The notes below the pieces were generated by a model. It saw nothing but the letters and a program-made list of their open reading frames with translations, was not told the DNA's origin and did not search any database. This document shows positions 44,695-55,352 of a stretch of DNA of 64,000 nucleotides, one piece after another. How positions within the stretch are numbered: the stretch's first letter is position 1; each line of letters opens with the position of its first letter. The position numbers were made by a program, and so were the translations under genes. This DNA is from Acidithiobacillus sp. AMEEHan (lineage in GTDB: Bacteria > Pseudomonadota > Gammaproteobacteria > Acidithiobacillales > Acidithiobacillaceae), in NCBI RefSeq assembly GCF_030996345.1, contig NZ_CP118747.1, forward strand, positions 804,001-868,000, read 5' to 3'.

Positions 44695-45747
44695 ATGGCA
44701 ACTGTTTCCCCAAGATTCGATGACCAAGGAGTTCGCATTGGTTGGCAAGTGCGGATTCGGAAGAAGGGTTTCCCACAGCAGGTTAAGACCTTCCGAAAGA
44801 AAGCGGAGGCAGAGGGGTGGGCAAAGACCGTCGAGGCAGAAATGGAGCGCGGAGCTTGGCGCGACACAACAGAAGCCGAAGCAACCACGCTGTCCGAGGC
44901 TTTCGAGCGGTACGCAACCGAAGTCACGTCTTCTAAGCGCACACCTGGACCGGAGTTGTCGAAAATTCGAAATTGGCAGTCTCGCCCTATCGCCAAGACA
45001 GCTTTGGCCCGCGTCGGAGGCAAAGAAGTCGCGGCTGTCATTAGAGATATGGAGCAGGAGGGCAAAAGCCCGAACACCATCCGCTTGCACCTGGCCGTCC
45101 TATCCCATTTGTTCAAGGTAGCCCGCACCGAGTGGGGCATGACCTCACTGATCAACCCTGTGGAACTGGTCCGCAAGCCTAAGCTCCCCCAAGGCCGAGA
45201 TCGACGGTTAGAAGGTAACGAGGAAGAACGCCTTTTCTCCGAGTGCGCAAAGGCGCAGAACCCCTGGCTCCTGCCCGTGGTCCGGTTCGCCATCGAAACT
45301 GCAATGAGAGCGGGGGAAATTTTGGAAACCAAGGGCAAGAGCGAAGACGACGGCGAACGGCCCATCCAGTCTACCGGATTGTTCTGGAAGAATGTGGACT
45401 TGAACAAGCGGATCGCACTGCTCCCAGAAACCAAGAATGGCACGGCCAGAGCCGTGCCGCTTTCCTCTACTGCCGTCGAAGTTTTGCGCGACCTGCCTAG
45501 CTCCCTGGATGACAAGGTTTTCGGTACCACCTACGAAGCGATTCATCTTGCTTTTATTAGGGCCTGCAAGCGGGCCAAGATTGAGGACCTGCGCTTTCAC
45601 GACTTGCGCCACGAAGCTACGAGCCGCCTATTCGAGAAAGGACTGAATCCGATGCAGGTAGCGGCCATTACCGGACACAAAACCTTGCAGATGCTCAAGA
45701 GGTACACTCACTTGCGGGCGGAGGATTTGGCGAAGCTGCTGGGGTAA
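44695..45747 (+). CDS. Tyrosine recombinase (site-specific integrase)
   Basis: A 350-residue phage-type integrase. The N-terminal arm-binding and SAM-like core-binding domains (NTIRLHLAVLSHLFKVARTEW) are followed by a catalytic domain. The first arginine is in ETAMRAGEIL, then HDLRHEATSRLFEKG (H-x-x-R), GHKTLQMLKRYTH (H and the tyrosine nucleophile). It starts at the ATG at 44695, close behind tRNA-Phe, where it would recombine the element into the tRNA 3' end. Confidence 0.9.
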   Translation: MATVSPRFDDQGVRIGWQVRIRKKGFPQQVKTFRKKAEAEGWAKTVEAEMERGAWRDTTEAEATTLSEAFERYATEVTSSKRTPGPELSKIRNWQSRPIAKTALARVGGKEVAAVIRDMEQEGKSPNTIRLHLAVLSHLFKVARTEWGMTSLINPVELVRKPKLPQGRDRRLEGNEEERLFSECAKAQNPWLLPVVRFAIETAMRAGEILETKGKSEDDGERPIQSTGLFWKNVDLNKRIALLPETKNGTARAVPLSSTAVEVLRDLPSSLDDKVFGTTYEAIHLAFIRACKRAKIEDLRFHDLRHEATSRLFEKGLNPMQVAAITGHKTLQMLKRYTHLRAEDLAKLLG

Positions 45748-46370
45748 GGATGAGCGCCATTACTTCCCAGTTATCACTGTGGGTAGTAACGCATCGAAAG
45801 CTGCCATTGGAGCTGGTAGATAGAGGAATCAGCCTTTAGTATGAGATAATTTAATAAATGATAACAATTAAATTGATCAATAGAGGAAAAAATGCATTTT
45901 CATTTTTCAATGAAAAGAGAGTAGTTAATATGACCTTCTATCTTTTTTGTATCCTCAATTTTAATTAATGACCTATTTTTTAGGTGCATAAATGCCCTGA
46001 TTCTATTCCTGTATCCCTTGGTTAATCTTGGTACATTGCCATTAACAATTAGTCCGTACACTTTCATCCTCTTTGGAGCATATATTACTTTCTCCTTTTT
46101 TTCTGACATCATAAGGTTGCACTTTTCAAGCTGCGATCTAACCTTGGATTTAATATCATCAATCTCATGCTGTGATAGAATTCGTGTGCTTGATATTACA
46201 ATATCATCTGCGTACCTAGTGTATCTCAAGCCATGTTCCGTGCAGTAGCCTGAGATTTCATCATCAAAAAAAGACAAAACCATATTGGATATTACCGGAC
46301 TTGCGGGCGACCCCTGTGCAAGATAGCCTCTATAGCAGCATAATGACGCTATAATCCCCGCTTGCTTTTC

Positions 46371-46378
46371 TGTATAAC
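46371..46378 (+). repeat. Target-site duplication of ISL3 copy 2 (left)
   Basis: TGTATAAC directly abuts the IS end at 46379 and is repeated exactly at 47683-47690. An 8-bp duplication is normal for ISL3 elements and shows the insertion is recent and unrearranged. Confidence 0.9.
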
Positions 46379-47682
46379 GGTTCTTCGATGTTTCATGTGG
46401 GTAGCCTGAGATCCAGTTTACCGAGGATCAGGTAGGCCATGTTGATAAAGTTCTTGTGGGTACGGTAGCCACGGGCTTTTGCCTTGGCGGACTGGAGGAG
46501 GCTATTGAAGCCTTCCAGAATCCCGTTGGTGATCTGGCTCTCGAACCAGCGGAGCACACCATCCCAGTGATTCATGACGGTGTAGGCGACCTTGACCATT
46601 GGCGGTAATCCGCTGTCCTTGACGTTTTCCACCCAGGCCTTGAGCAGGGTGGCGCCCTGGTGGCGATTCTGGACGGTGAAGATTTCTTGGAAGGTCAGGC
46701 GAAGCTGATAAGCCTGTGCTGTCTTGAGGTTCTGGTTCTTGAGGATCTCCCGGAGCCTGGCGCTTTGCTTGGCGGAGAGCTTTCCCGGGTTCTTGAGCCA
46801 AAGCCAGCGGCTCTTTTTCAGGTCTGGTTGGGAGAGGGCTTCCCCCTTGCGTACGGCATCTACGGCCTCATTGACGAGCTTCATGAGGTGAAAGCGATCG
46901 AAGGTGACCTGGGCGTTGGGCAGGTGTTCTGCGGCCCCTTTTTGGAAGGCTGGCGAGAGGTCCATGCTGACCTCCGTAATGGCCTCGGCGCTGCCGCCAT
47001 GGGCCTGCAGATCTTCGGCGAACTGCGCAAAAGTCTCGGCATCCTTGCCGGGTGTGGCAAACAGCAGGCGCTTCGCCACGAGGTCCACAAACAGGGTGAT
47101 GTAATCATGGCCGCGCCGGCTGCTCGTCTCATCGATACCGACGGAATGGACCTCTGACATGTCCGCGGCCTCGCGGGCCTTGGCGACGTAATGATCGAGC
47201 ACCCGCCAGAGTCGCTGGTCCGTCTCCCGCACTAGGCGGGAGACCGTCAACACGGGCATCTCCCGGACCATGGCCATGACTAGAGCCTCAAAGAGCAGCG
47301 TGAATCCCGAGCCTTCCCGCGCCCAAGGGACGGATACCAAATGCACGCCGTGTTCCGGGCAATGGACCCGTGGTACGCGGGCATGGAGATAAGCCGCATG
47401 CTGGAAGAAGTCGAGGTGACGCCAGACCTTCTCCTGGGTGTCATAGACCGGGCAGTCCTGGCCGCAGACCGGACAGGGAAACTGACTACCCCTTGGGAAG
47501 TTCACATGCAGGTCCAGGCGCTTTTCCTCCACCGTGAACCGCACATCGTCCACCATCCACGGCGGAACCAACCCCAACGCCAGAGTGAACAGTTGATTAC
47601 CTTGGTCCATCCTTATCCTCAGCTCGCTGCCCTTCCCATAAAGCAATCATACCGCCTTACCCACTCAATGTGTCGAGGAGCC
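46379..47682 (-). mobile_element. ISL3-family insertion sequence, copy 2
   Basis: 1304 bp, inverted relative to copy 1 at 21528-22831 and with the same ends (GGTTCTTCGATG at 46379; complement of GGCTCCTCGACAC ending at 47682). It is flanked by the perfect direct repeat TGTATAAC. The transposase protein is identical to that of copy 1. It inactivates the retron reverse transcriptase. Confidence 0.95.
46393..47610 (-). CDS. ISL3-family transposase (copy 2)
   Basis: A 405-residue transposase identical in sequence to that at 21600-22817: the zinc-binding FPCPVCGQDCPVYD, the catalytic VGIDETSSRRGHDY and MDLSPAFQKGAAEHL blocks, and the C-terminal NGILEGFNSLLQSAKAKARGY. Being intact in both copies, the element is probably still mobile. 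Confidence 0.88.
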   Translation of the reverse strand: MDQGNQLFTLALGLVPPWMVDDVRFTVEEKRLDLHVNFPRGSQFPCPVCGQDCPVYDTQEKVWRHLDFFQHAAYLHARVPRVHCPEHGVHLVSVPWAREGSGFTLLFEALVMAMVREMPVLTVSRLVRETDQRLWRVLDHYVAKAREAADMSEVHSVGIDETSSRRGHDYITLFVDLVAKRLLFATPGKDAETFAQFAEDLQAHGGSAEAITEVSMDLSPAFQKGAAEHLPNAQVTFDRFHLMKLVNEAVDAVRKGEALSQPDLKKSRWLWLKNPGKLSAKQSARLREILKNQNLKTAQAYQLRLTFQEIFTVQNRHQGATLLKAWVENVKDSGLPPMVKVAYTVMNHWDGVLRWFESQITNGILEGFNSLLQSAKAKARGYRTHKNFINMAYLILGKLDLRLPT

Positions 47683-47690
47683 TGTATAAC
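47683..47690 (+). repeat. Target-site duplication of ISL3 copy 2 (right)
   Basis: TGTATAAC, the exact partner of the octamer at 46371-46378. Confidence 0.9.
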
Positions 47691-48144
47691 CAATATTAAC
47701 CAGAGAATTTACGACATGCTGGTAACTTATAGATTGAAAGAAATCAATGATATCAGTTGAATAAACAGTTAGGCTAGAACAATGCGGTACAGCTGCGTCT
47801 TTCGTTGATTTTCCAGGAATGAATCCATAAACATCTTTGTGGTTATATAATTTTCCCAAGTGCACACTTAACCATTTCTGAACAACTTTAAGACCCGCTT
47901 TGGGTGCGGTTATAGTTCTCACCTTCTTGCCATTTTTTATTTTGAATTTCCTATAATGCCGATCGCTCCTTTTGGTGATTGATACGGCAAATCCTGTGCT
48001 AAAGCTGAATAATACAGATAAAACTTTTAGCGATGTAACAGGGGGCAATCCATTTTCTATGAGCCTCTCTATTTCAATACCATCAGATGCACGCGTCTCT
48101 TCAGAAAGAGCCTTTTTCAAGTCTTCTTTATCAAAAAAAGAAAC

Positions 48145-48322
48145 GAGGTATGGTGGGCTTTTCATGCTATAAGCAAAACCTTACTTAGGTTTTCGTTGAA
48201 GTCGTCGGCCAAGGCGGCGACGATCCGAAGGAGCGGCGGCGCATTGGCCGACGAGCCTTCTGTCTATGGTATTCGCATGTGGGCATGATTCACACCCTCG
48301 CGGCATAAAAGCACCATACCTC
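48145..48322 (-). ncRNA. Retron msr-msd RNA
   Basis: Read on the minus strand. The 5' end carries GAGGTATGGTG-CTTTT (48322-48307) and the 3' end AAAAG-CC-CACCATACCTC (48162-48145), complementary over 16 bp with a two-base bulge. This is the a1/a2 pair of a retron. Between them, TTGGCCGACGA at 48244-48254 and TCGTCGGCCAA at 48202-48212 (plus strand) form a perfect 11-bp msd stem. Inside it is a GC-rich hairpin with TCC/GGA closing a TTC loop. An AAAACCT/AGGTTTT hairpin (48173-48192) precedes the RT start. a1 overlaps the stop of the upstream winged-helix gene and a2 the first RT codons. The branching guanosine was not identified. Confidence 0.78.
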
Positions 48323-48860
48323 AATTACCATTATACCAATCTACATCTCTAAACGCAAGCGCCCTAGAAATATCAGAACTGTTTCTGTATGCACCATGTG
48401 GTATTACTCTAAGAGCTGCTTCGGTCGGCACGTAACCATATTGCATAGAATGAAGTTTGACCCTTACGAGCAGACCTTTTCGTCTCATAGAATCAATAAT
48501 AGTCATTATCCTATCTTTATTATTTTTATTTTTAGCAATTTTCATTTTTGCACAATACTCAGCAATTATTCTCTGCTCTCTCGCGGGAGATATCACTTTA
48601 ATAATTTTTAGGATATCAACCTCCGAAAATTTTTTTTCATCAAGAAAAAATATGTTCAGAATTTTTTCTCTCCTGCCTTTATAATAACTCTTGATATCTT
48701 TTTCGATAGCCTTTCTTTCTGGCTCTTTGATTACATTCTTAATTGTTATTGTTAGTCCATCTTTTTTGACGACAGAGTAAATAAAATCAAATTTTGGTGT
48801 CTTTCCGTACTTCGCAGTCATAAGAGCTAGAAATTCATTCACATGCGAGTTACTTGACAT
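48321..48860 (-). CDS. Retron-associated winged-helix protein
   Basis: A 179-residue basic, lysine-rich protein. The C-terminal third looks like a winged helix (RIMTIIDSMRRKGLLVRVKL, then a wing with YGYVPTEAAL). The N-terminal part (KFDFIYSVVKKDGLTITIKN) is of unknown fold. It is strongly AT-rich, like the RT gene. AGGAGG lies six bases before the ATG, ten bases after the HEPN-like gene, and its stop lies within retron a1. It is probably an accessory protein of the retron, for effector control or msDNA binding. No named family was recognised. Confidence 0.65.
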   Translation of the reverse strand: MSSNSHVNEFLALMTAKYGKTPKFDFIYSVVKKDGLTITIKNVIKEPERKAIEKDIKSYYKGRREKILNIFFLDEKKFSEVDILKIIKVISPAREQRIIAEYCAKMKIAKNKNNKDRIMTIIDSMRRKGLLVRVKLHSMQYGYVPTEAALRVIPHGAYRNSSDISRALAFRDVDWYNGN

Positions 48861-48870
48861 AATCAGCCTC

Positions 48871-49356
48871 CTAAATTAACTGTGGCAGAATTCTTTCGAC
48901 TATTCTTTTATGCGCTACCACTGTCGCATACCACCCTTTGGCATCTTTCAAATTATTTATAGCTTCAGCATATGTTGTAAATAACGGCTTGCCAATATCG
49001 TAGTCACAATTCTCTCGCAATGCTCTTGATTTATCAATTATGGCCGCTAGTTCGTTCAGCGAAGACACTACTGCCGAATGCTCGCTGTGTGAAACATTGG
49101 CGCGGTTCTTATTGGCTAATCTCCTTAGTCTGCCTAATTGTTTTGACATTTCAGCATGCTTAATTCTTGAGGCATCATCCTCCAGTTTAATATGCATAAG
49201 TATGTCACGCAATTCTAGATATGCTGAATAATAGTATCTACTTATGGCGCTTCTGTACGCAGATTCGCTATGTGCATTAACAGATGAGTCACGCTCTTTT
49301 TTAACGTGGCTCGATAACAGGTTTGCAATGTAGTGAACATCCCGCGACGTGATCAT
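48871..49356 (-). CDS. HEPN-like protein, candidate retron effector
   Basis: A 161-residue helical protein: SAYRSAISRYYYSAYLELRDIL at the N-terminus, a middle region with HAEMSKQLGRLRRLANK, and LRENCDYDIG near the end. This resembles UPF0332-type HEPN domains (RYYYAAF...LR..ADYD), which are often RNase toxins. The classical R-x4-6-H motif is not clearly present, so RNase activity is only a possibility. It is the first gene of the AT-rich HEPN / winged-helix / ncRNA / RT unit, so it is the candidate toxin of a retron toxin-antitoxin-like defence system. Confidence 0.6.
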   Translation of the reverse strand: MITSRDVHYIANLLSSHVKKERDSSVNAHSESAYRSAISRYYYSAYLELRDILMHIKLEDDASRIKHAEMSKQLGRLRRLANKNRANVSHSEHSAVVSSLNELAAIIDKSRALRENCDYDIGKPLFTTYAEAINNLKDAKGWYATVVAHKRIVERILPQLI

Positions 49357-49593
49357 GAATTTAGTGTTCTCGCGTCCCTTTGAAGTGATTGATATGCAAG
49401 CTTGAGAGCTTTTGCCCCAAGCATGCTAGCATTACGCTTCACAATTTAGTGCCTATCAGTGTCCGCTCTCTTTCGCGGGCACGACAAAACTCCGACTTGA
49501 CCGATCCTCCCGATATCTGAACTTCTAACGCAACCCAACGTCTTGTTTCAATCGAATGGCAGTAAGCCACCTCCGTGACCTTCTCCGCCATTT

Positions 49594-52436
49594 CTATTCC
49601 TCAAACTCCGCATTCTTGAACTTCAGCACGTTGCAGTTCTCCTTCACGGCACGCTGCAGGCCGTCGTCGAAGCCATCAGACGCCGCCTCCGCCTGGATCT
49701 CGATGGCAATCCTGACCTTAACGCCGGTGCGCATGGTGAACTGTTGGACTACCTCGTCGACCAGATCGGCGAACTGTTTTTTGGCCTGAAAGGGATCGAG
49801 GTCTATGCTACCGTAAAACTGCTTCTTGACCGCTTGTTCTGCAGTGGCGCCGCCCGTCGAATAGCCACGCGTAGCAGATTCCTCCACGCGGGACGCGTCG
49901 TTACTGGCAGGACTTGTGGTTGTGGCTGCACCGCCACCACCGTTGACGGTCTTGGTCCGAGATGCCTCCTCCGCTGCCCGAAGTGCCTCTTGGTAAGCTG
50001 TAGCGGTCGCAGGCTCGATCAAGAGCAGCGCCGTATCGAGGATGGGTACCGTGCGCTGGCCATAGACAAATCCAACATAGCGTCCATCTTCTTTGCCTTG
50101 GGCTAGAGCAAAAAAGTCGCGGCTCTCCGCGCCTACAGCCAAAGTATGGTGAAACACCCGATCGTCTTTGAGCCGCGGCAGGTAGAGTTGCTGGCAGCTC
50201 TGCTGCCAGACGTTCAGGGCGTTGGTCTCCTTGACACCGTCCTTCCAGAACCAGTCCTTCAGCACTTTGGCCAAGTGGATAGGTGCCCACTCACTGATAA
50301 GCAGTTCGTTCTCCTTGAGCACGCGCTCGATTTCTTGTGACCAGTTTTGCGCCCCGGGGTTGACCTGGAAGTGCTCCCACCGCAGCTCGGAGAGGCCTTT
50401 ACCAGGGCGTGCTTCCTGCATCGGCGCCAGGAGCCACTTGTAGGTCTCGCGAATCATGCGGCGCAGGGTCTCCTCGGCTTGCTCCAGGCTGGCGCTCGCC
50501 TGCTTGGCCATCAGGTTGTCGAGGACGATGCGGTTGTCCTTGTAGTCGGCGACGATGCTGCGCCATGCCAGGAACGAACGCACATGGTCCTTCAGGCGGC
50601 CCACGCTGTCGTAGTCCGCGGCCAGGAAAATCAGCCGGTTCTGCTTGAAGCGGGGCTGGTCGCCGCGCTTCTTAAGGATCTCGGTGGCACGGTCGATGGC
50701 CAGGCTTTGGCCGCTCTTGCTGAAGGCGGCGTCAGGCGGCAGCACCACCAAATGCAGCGCCCAGTCGTCGGGCACATCGCCGCTGCCGGTAAAGACGTGG
50801 ATACCTCCGAAGACGCCGCTGGCAAAGCTGCGCTGCACGCGATCGCGGACGGTGGGGAATACGTCTTCCTTGTCTTGGAAGCGGCGCTTGCGCTCCTCCA
50901 TCTCGCGCCGCAGGTTGGGCCGCGTGTCGAGCCAGAAGCGGTTGTTGGCGTGGTTGAGGTAGTGCAGCCGGTCACCCAAGCGACGCAGCGCGTCTTTGAA
51001 CAGGTTAGGTTGTTGTCCCGGCTGGGCCACGCCCAGGATCACGCGCTCCAGTTCCAGACCACGCACGCCCTGGTTGGATGTGCTGGGCGCGCTGCCCAGA
51101 AAGATGGCGCGCGCTACACGGCGGCAGGCTTGCACACTGCCGAAGCGGGTATCCTGGTTCTCGATCTCCCAGGTCTCTGAACGCTCGCCATCCACGTCGC
51201 GCTCGATCACCGGCGTCCAGCCCTGTGGCAGATAGTACAGCACCTCGTTCAGCGTGTCGGCATCCATCAACGGAAAGCTGCCGGGCATGATCAGCGGATC
51301 GTTGTTACCGTCCTTCCACAGGCGGTGGATTACCTTCGCCATCAGTTTCAGCACGCCGCGCGTGCGCTGGAAGTTGTCCAGCGTTGACCAGTCCTCGTAC
51401 AGGCGGTCGAACACCTCAGGGTGGATCGGGTAGGCGCGCGTCAGTCGTTCCAGATACTTGCTGTCCTGCGTTTCCTGCGGAAAATCGTCGTGGTTTTCGA
51501 TGTAGTAGTCCGCGAACGAGCGGCAAACCGACTCCATCGCCAGTTTGTCGTTGATGTTGGCAAAGAGCCGCCGACGCACGATCTCGAACGCCTCCTCGGT
51601 GGCCACCGGCTTCCACAGCGCCTGAATGCGCCCAAAGTAGTGCGAAAGCGAAGCCAGCGCTTTCTCGCCGCGCTGGCTACCAGCCTCCTTGACGGATTCC
51701 GGCAGCGAGGCGAGCAGCACGGCGGTCGGCACGGCCTTCAACGCTTCCGTCAGCGCCTGCACGAAGCTGAGGTTGGAATCGAAGGTGCCGCCGGTCAGCG
51801 CCTTGCCGTCCTCGAACTGGCGCACGTAGGCCACCAGCTCGTCGATGAGGATGACGCAGGGCGCAGATTGTCTCAGCAGCGTCTCCAATACCGCCTTGCC
51901 GGGTGACGTGCCCGAAGCGTCGGCATCCGCCACCAGGTCATAACCTTCAGCACCCCCAAGTTGCCAGGCCAGATCCCCCAAAGCGTGCGCACCATCAACC
52001 CCTCGCGCTGCACGGGCTGGTTGGGTGAGGACTTAATGCCGTCGAGCACCGCGATGCGCGCCTTGGGCAGTTCCGTCACGCCCGCTGCGTCGAGAATGGC
52101 GGGCACGCCTTGCAGGTCGCTGACCGGTGCCTCGCCCTTGGCAAGGTGATACACCGCCAGCATGGTGTGCGTCTTGCCGCCGCCGAAGGCTGTTTGCAAT
52201 TGGATCACCGGGTCGCCACCTTGGCCCGCAAGGCGCTTGACCACCGAATCCAGCAACAGTCGCATGCCTTCGGTGATGAAGGTGCGCTGAAAGAACAGCG
52301 CCGGGTTCTGATATTCCGCGTTGGCCGTGCCCGCATGCACGCGCGACAGGTCGGCGGCGAATTCGGCCTGCTGGAACTTGCCTTCCCGCACATCGGAGTG
52401 CGGCTCCGCGATCTCGCGCCAAGGTTTCAATGCCAT
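49594..52436 (-). CDS. DUF499 (COG1483) ATPase, frameshifted
   Basis: A large AAA+-like ATPase associated with phage-defence methylases. The first frame (from 52436) has [20 protein letters not shown] and the Walker A-like [10 protein letters not shown] near residues 84-92. At the run of five G (coding strand; C at 51975-51979) the frame breaks after VRTLWG. One more G would join it to [20 protein letters not shown]. The rest, open to 49594, includes [19 protein letters not shown] (Walker B) and [11 protein letters not shown]. Repaired length is about 946 residues. It starts ten bases behind the DUF1156 methylase. Confidence 0.8.
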
Positions 52437-52446
52437 GTTCTTCCTC

Positions 52447-55344
52447 TCAGATGTCCAGTTGACCTTGCGAGCCGAGCACGCCCGCCTCGCCAGCGGCCTG
52501 TTCGATGGCGCTCCACGCCGTCACCAGCTCGTTGTAGGCGCGGGCTTCCTCGGCCCAGCCCTTGCGTTCGCACAGGGTGTAGAGGCGGTAGGCCAGTGCG
52601 CGGATAGGCTCGGCGCGGGCGGGCATGCGGGCGAGCAAGGCGCCCGCAGCGGATTCGCCGTCCTGGTTCAGCGCGCGAATCAGCTGGTGCAGTGCTTCCC
52701 ATACGGGCAGGCGGATGTCGGATTCCGGCGACCAGTCGCGCGCCAGTTCCGCCCAGCGCAGCAGGCGCAGTTCGCCCTTGCCGGCCTCCACCACGCCAGT
52801 GGCTTGCAGGCCAGCCACGCTGGTGCCCTTGGCGCGCGCCAGCACGTCAGCCTCGCCGTACTTGCCGGTGGCCCAGCCTTGTTGCTCGAACCAGTGCAGG
52901 CAAAACTGCGTGTCGGCGTCGAAGTCGTCTTCGGCCAAGAAGCGGTTGATCAATTGCAACGCGGTGCGCACGCTCATCGGCGTGCCGTCGGCCTCCAGCA
53001 CCGCGGCGTATTGCGAAAAGATGGCCATCCCTGGGCCGATGATGGCTTGCGAGAGGTCTACTGGCGCGACGGGAGAATTGACGCCGCCACGGGTCATGTC
53101 CAGCAGCGCCTCGGGCAGCACGGCATTGAGTTCGCGGATGAACTCGCGGCGGCTGACGGTAGCGGCATCGAGCGCGCGTTTGTGGCAGACGAGGACGATG
53201 CTGGAGGCAAGGGCGTTGGAATCCTGATTTCGCTTCCGATTTTCTCGTTCTGTGCTCATCGGCCATGTGCCGGTAATGGCAAAACTGGCCGCCAGCACCG
53301 CTTCCAGAAAGGTTTCCCAGCCGGTGCTGGACGTGCCTGAGTCCCCCGTGGTTTCGCTCTGCTTGAAAGCGTAGTAGATCGTCACCGGAAACGCCGGATG
53401 CGCCTGCTCGGCCAGGTTGTGGATGGCTCGGGTCATGCCATCCAGAAAAAACTTTTCCGCTTCGGTCTTGCCCCCGTGGCGGTAAGGCGTGGCGACCAGT
53501 TCCTCGGCCTTGGGCACGGCCAACGTCGTATAGAGGCTGGGGAAGATGGGACGCAGTGACTTGCGCAGCCAGACGTAAAAAAAGTCCGAGAGATCCGCGT
53601 AGCCGATGTTGTCGTAGTACGGTGGATCTGTAGAGACTACTTTTCGGAAGCTGATGTCTTGGGCAGCGGCATCACTCTGAAACACTTTCCCGAATGCATG
53701 CGGATTGGCTCCAGTAGCCAGGAGCCCAGCAACCGTATTTGACAACATGCTTTCAAATGAGCCGCTAGGGCCGGTTACCACATTAGCCTCGGCAAAGTCC
53801 CATGACATTGGAAGTGCTTGGCGCCCGAAAGTGTCTCCGGGACATTGAACTCCCGACTTGAAGGTGACGATGCTGCTGGAGCGATTCGCAGTCTTGCTTG
53901 CGCTCAAAGCCAAATACACTCCAACTGCCTGCGCATACGCCGTCGCACCCGAACCGCCGGCATCCAGCCCCACGCCATCATCGGCGAGACCAGCGGCCAG
54001 CGCATCCTGCCGGCACTTTTCGATGGCTTCCTGCACCAGATCGGAAAACGTGGTCAGGGCAACCAATTGGCGGGAAGTGAAGATGTCGCTCCACTTGGTC
54101 ATGCCGTAATTGCCGACGCGAAAACCCAGGGCCTGCTGGAAAAACTCGACTTCTGGCTTCCATTCCGGTTTCGCCTGCCAGGCAGTGGCCTCGTGCTCGG
54201 CAGTCGGTGCCAGATAAACACGCCCCCGCGCGCCCTCGGCCACAATCGCCATCAGCCTCGCACCCATGCGGCCTGTCTGCCCTTCGGCCTTGATGTAGTC
54301 GCCGCTGATGGGCGCGCCCGAGATCACACACCGGAAGTTCGCGCCACGACCGGCAGCTTTGGTGCCTTCCTTCGCTTCATCTGGAGGTTCACCCACTTTC
54401 ACCGTGAAGCGATATTTATCGCCCTCGACCACGGGTTGCACATAGACTTCCTTGCCCGCCTTGCTGCTGAGGATGAAGGTCGAAGCCAGCGGAACATCCA
54501 CATGGCTGAACGCCGGGTTGGGGCTTTTGACCGTGCGCGCCCATAGCCAGGCGATGACGGTTAGTTGCTGTCCCAGAAACGGCTTCAGATCGGGCCGCTC
54601 GGCCACCATCTCTGCGGAGACTTCGATCTTCGGGTACAGATGGCCGATGCGCTTTTCGGTCTCGGCGCCCATCCACGCTCCGTAGCGCCGCACATCCTCG
54701 GCCAGGCCGCGTGCGCCAGACCAGTCCTCATGTAGTTTTGCCTGCTTCTCGCCTTGCGGAACCGGGCCGACAGGTTTGCACCCGGCAAAGCGCGGCGGAA
54801 TCTCAATCATCGCCTTGTTGATGGTGACGGCCACGGGGTTGAGGTCGGAGGCGTAGCTCTCCAAGCCCAGCCGCTGCGCCTCAAGCGGCAGCGCACCGCC
54901 GCCGGCGAAGGGATCATGAAAGGCGGGCAGTTTGTCGGGGTTGAACAGCTCGGCGGCCTGCGGGTGGCTCTTGTTGAGTTCGCAGGTCTCGCGCCAACTA
55001 CGCACGATCTCTGCGCGGGCGCGGGCCAGCACGTCCTCGTTGTTGGTGTTCTCCCACTGCACCAGGTCTTCGATGATCTTGAACAGGCGCTCGCGCTCGA
55101 TGGCGGCCTTTTCCTTGTTCACCCCATACTTGAAGCCGCCGCCCTGCTGGTAGCCGGGGTCGTTAACCATCTGCGCAAAGATGACTGCGCGAGCTGCCGC
55201 CAACGGACGGCGTGCCCACCATAGGTGCAAGGTGGAAGGATGACCGTGACGAATCGACTTCTCACGGGCTGCGGCAACATTGATGGCATCGAGCGGCAGC
55301 GCGACTTCAATGAGTTTTTTTGGGCTTTTGATGGGAGCGGTCAT
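52447..55344 (-). CDS. DUF1156 (COG1743) adenine-specific DNA methylase
   Basis: A 965-residue DNA methyltransferase. The N-terminus [20 protein letters not shown] is the DUF1156 signature. The SAM-binding motif [17 protein letters not shown] starts at residue 144 and the catalytic DPPYYDNI at 573-580, the DPPY form used by N6-adenine or N4-cytosine methylases. A zinc-ribbon region is not obvious. It sits between an NYN nuclease and the DUF499 ATPase in a defence operon and should mark self DNA. It starts eight bases after the NYN gene. Confidence 0.88.
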   Translation of the reverse strand: MTAPIKSPKKLIEVALPLDAINVAAAREKSIRHGHPSTLHLWWARRPLAAARAVIFAQMVNDPGYQQGGGFKYGVNKEKAAIERERLFKIIEDLVQWENTNNEDVLARARAEIVRSWRETCELNKSHPQAAELFNPDKLPAFHDPFAGGGALPLEAQRLGLESYASDLNPVAVTINKAMIEIPPRFAGCKPVGPVPQGEKQAKLHEDWSGARGLAEDVRRYGAWMGAETEKRIGHLYPKIEVSAEMVAERPDLKPFLGQQLTVIAWLWARTVKSPNPAFSHVDVPLASTFILSSKAGKEVYVQPVVEGDKYRFTVKVGEPPDEAKEGTKAAGRGANFRCVISGAPISGDYIKAEGQTGRMGARLMAIVAEGARGRVYLAPTAEHEATAWQAKPEWKPEVEFFQQALGFRVGNYGMTKWSDIFTSRQLVALTTFSDLVQEAIEKCRQDALAAGLADDGVGLDAGGSGATAYAQAVGVYLALSASKTANRSSSIVTFKSGVQCPGDTFGRQALPMSWDFAEANVVTGPSGSFESMLSNTVAGLLATGANPHAFGKVFQSDAAAQDISFRKVVSTDPPYYDNIGYADLSDFFYVWLRKSLRPIFPSLYTTLAVPKAEELVATPYRHGGKTEAEKFFLDGMTRAIHNLAEQAHPAFPVTIYYAFKQSETTGDSGTSSTGWETFLEAVLAASFAITGTWPMSTERENRKRNQDSNALASSIVLVCHKRALDAATVSRREFIRELNAVLPEALLDMTRGGVNSPVAPVDLSQAIIGPGMAIFSQYAAVLEADGTPMSVRTALQLINRFLAEDDFDADTQFCLHWFEQQGWATGKYGEADVLARAKGTSVAGLQATGVVEAGKGELRLLRWAELARDWSPESDIRLPVWEALHQLIRALNQDGESAAGALLARMPARAEPIRALAYRLYTLCERKGWAEEARAYNELVTAWSAIEQAAGEAGVLGSQGQLDI

Positions 55345-55352
55345 GTTTGGCC

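Larger units (their letters stand above)
45900..48165 (-). pseudogene. Retron reverse transcriptase, interrupted by an ISL3 element
   Basis: The N-terminal part (48165 to 47683) has the retron RT pattern: YRKFKIKNGKKVRTITAPKA, LKVVQKWLSVHL, VYGFIPGKSTKDAAVPH and YSTDIIDFFQSI, with the first catalytic aspartate. The ISL3 copy cuts it after VNIGYT. Beyond the IS the frame resumes with RGYLAQGSPASPVISNMVLS, the catalytic YADD in RYTRYADDIVISS, and VYGLIVNGNVPRLTKGYR, the counterpart of the retron VTG motif. Rejoining across the 8-bp duplication restores one frame of about 320 residues, so inactivation is recent. The start codon lies inside the a2 region of the retron RNA. Confidence 0.85.

Noticed and set aside
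45748-49593. CRISPR array in the AT-rich defence region
   Set aside because: No regularly spaced direct repeats were found; the structured part is the retron RNA.
51961-52000. Programmed ribosomal frameshift in the DUF499 gene
   Set aside because: No slippery heptamer with a downstream pseudoknot was seen, and the same type of base loss occurs in waaF and the ATPase; error or mutation is simpler.
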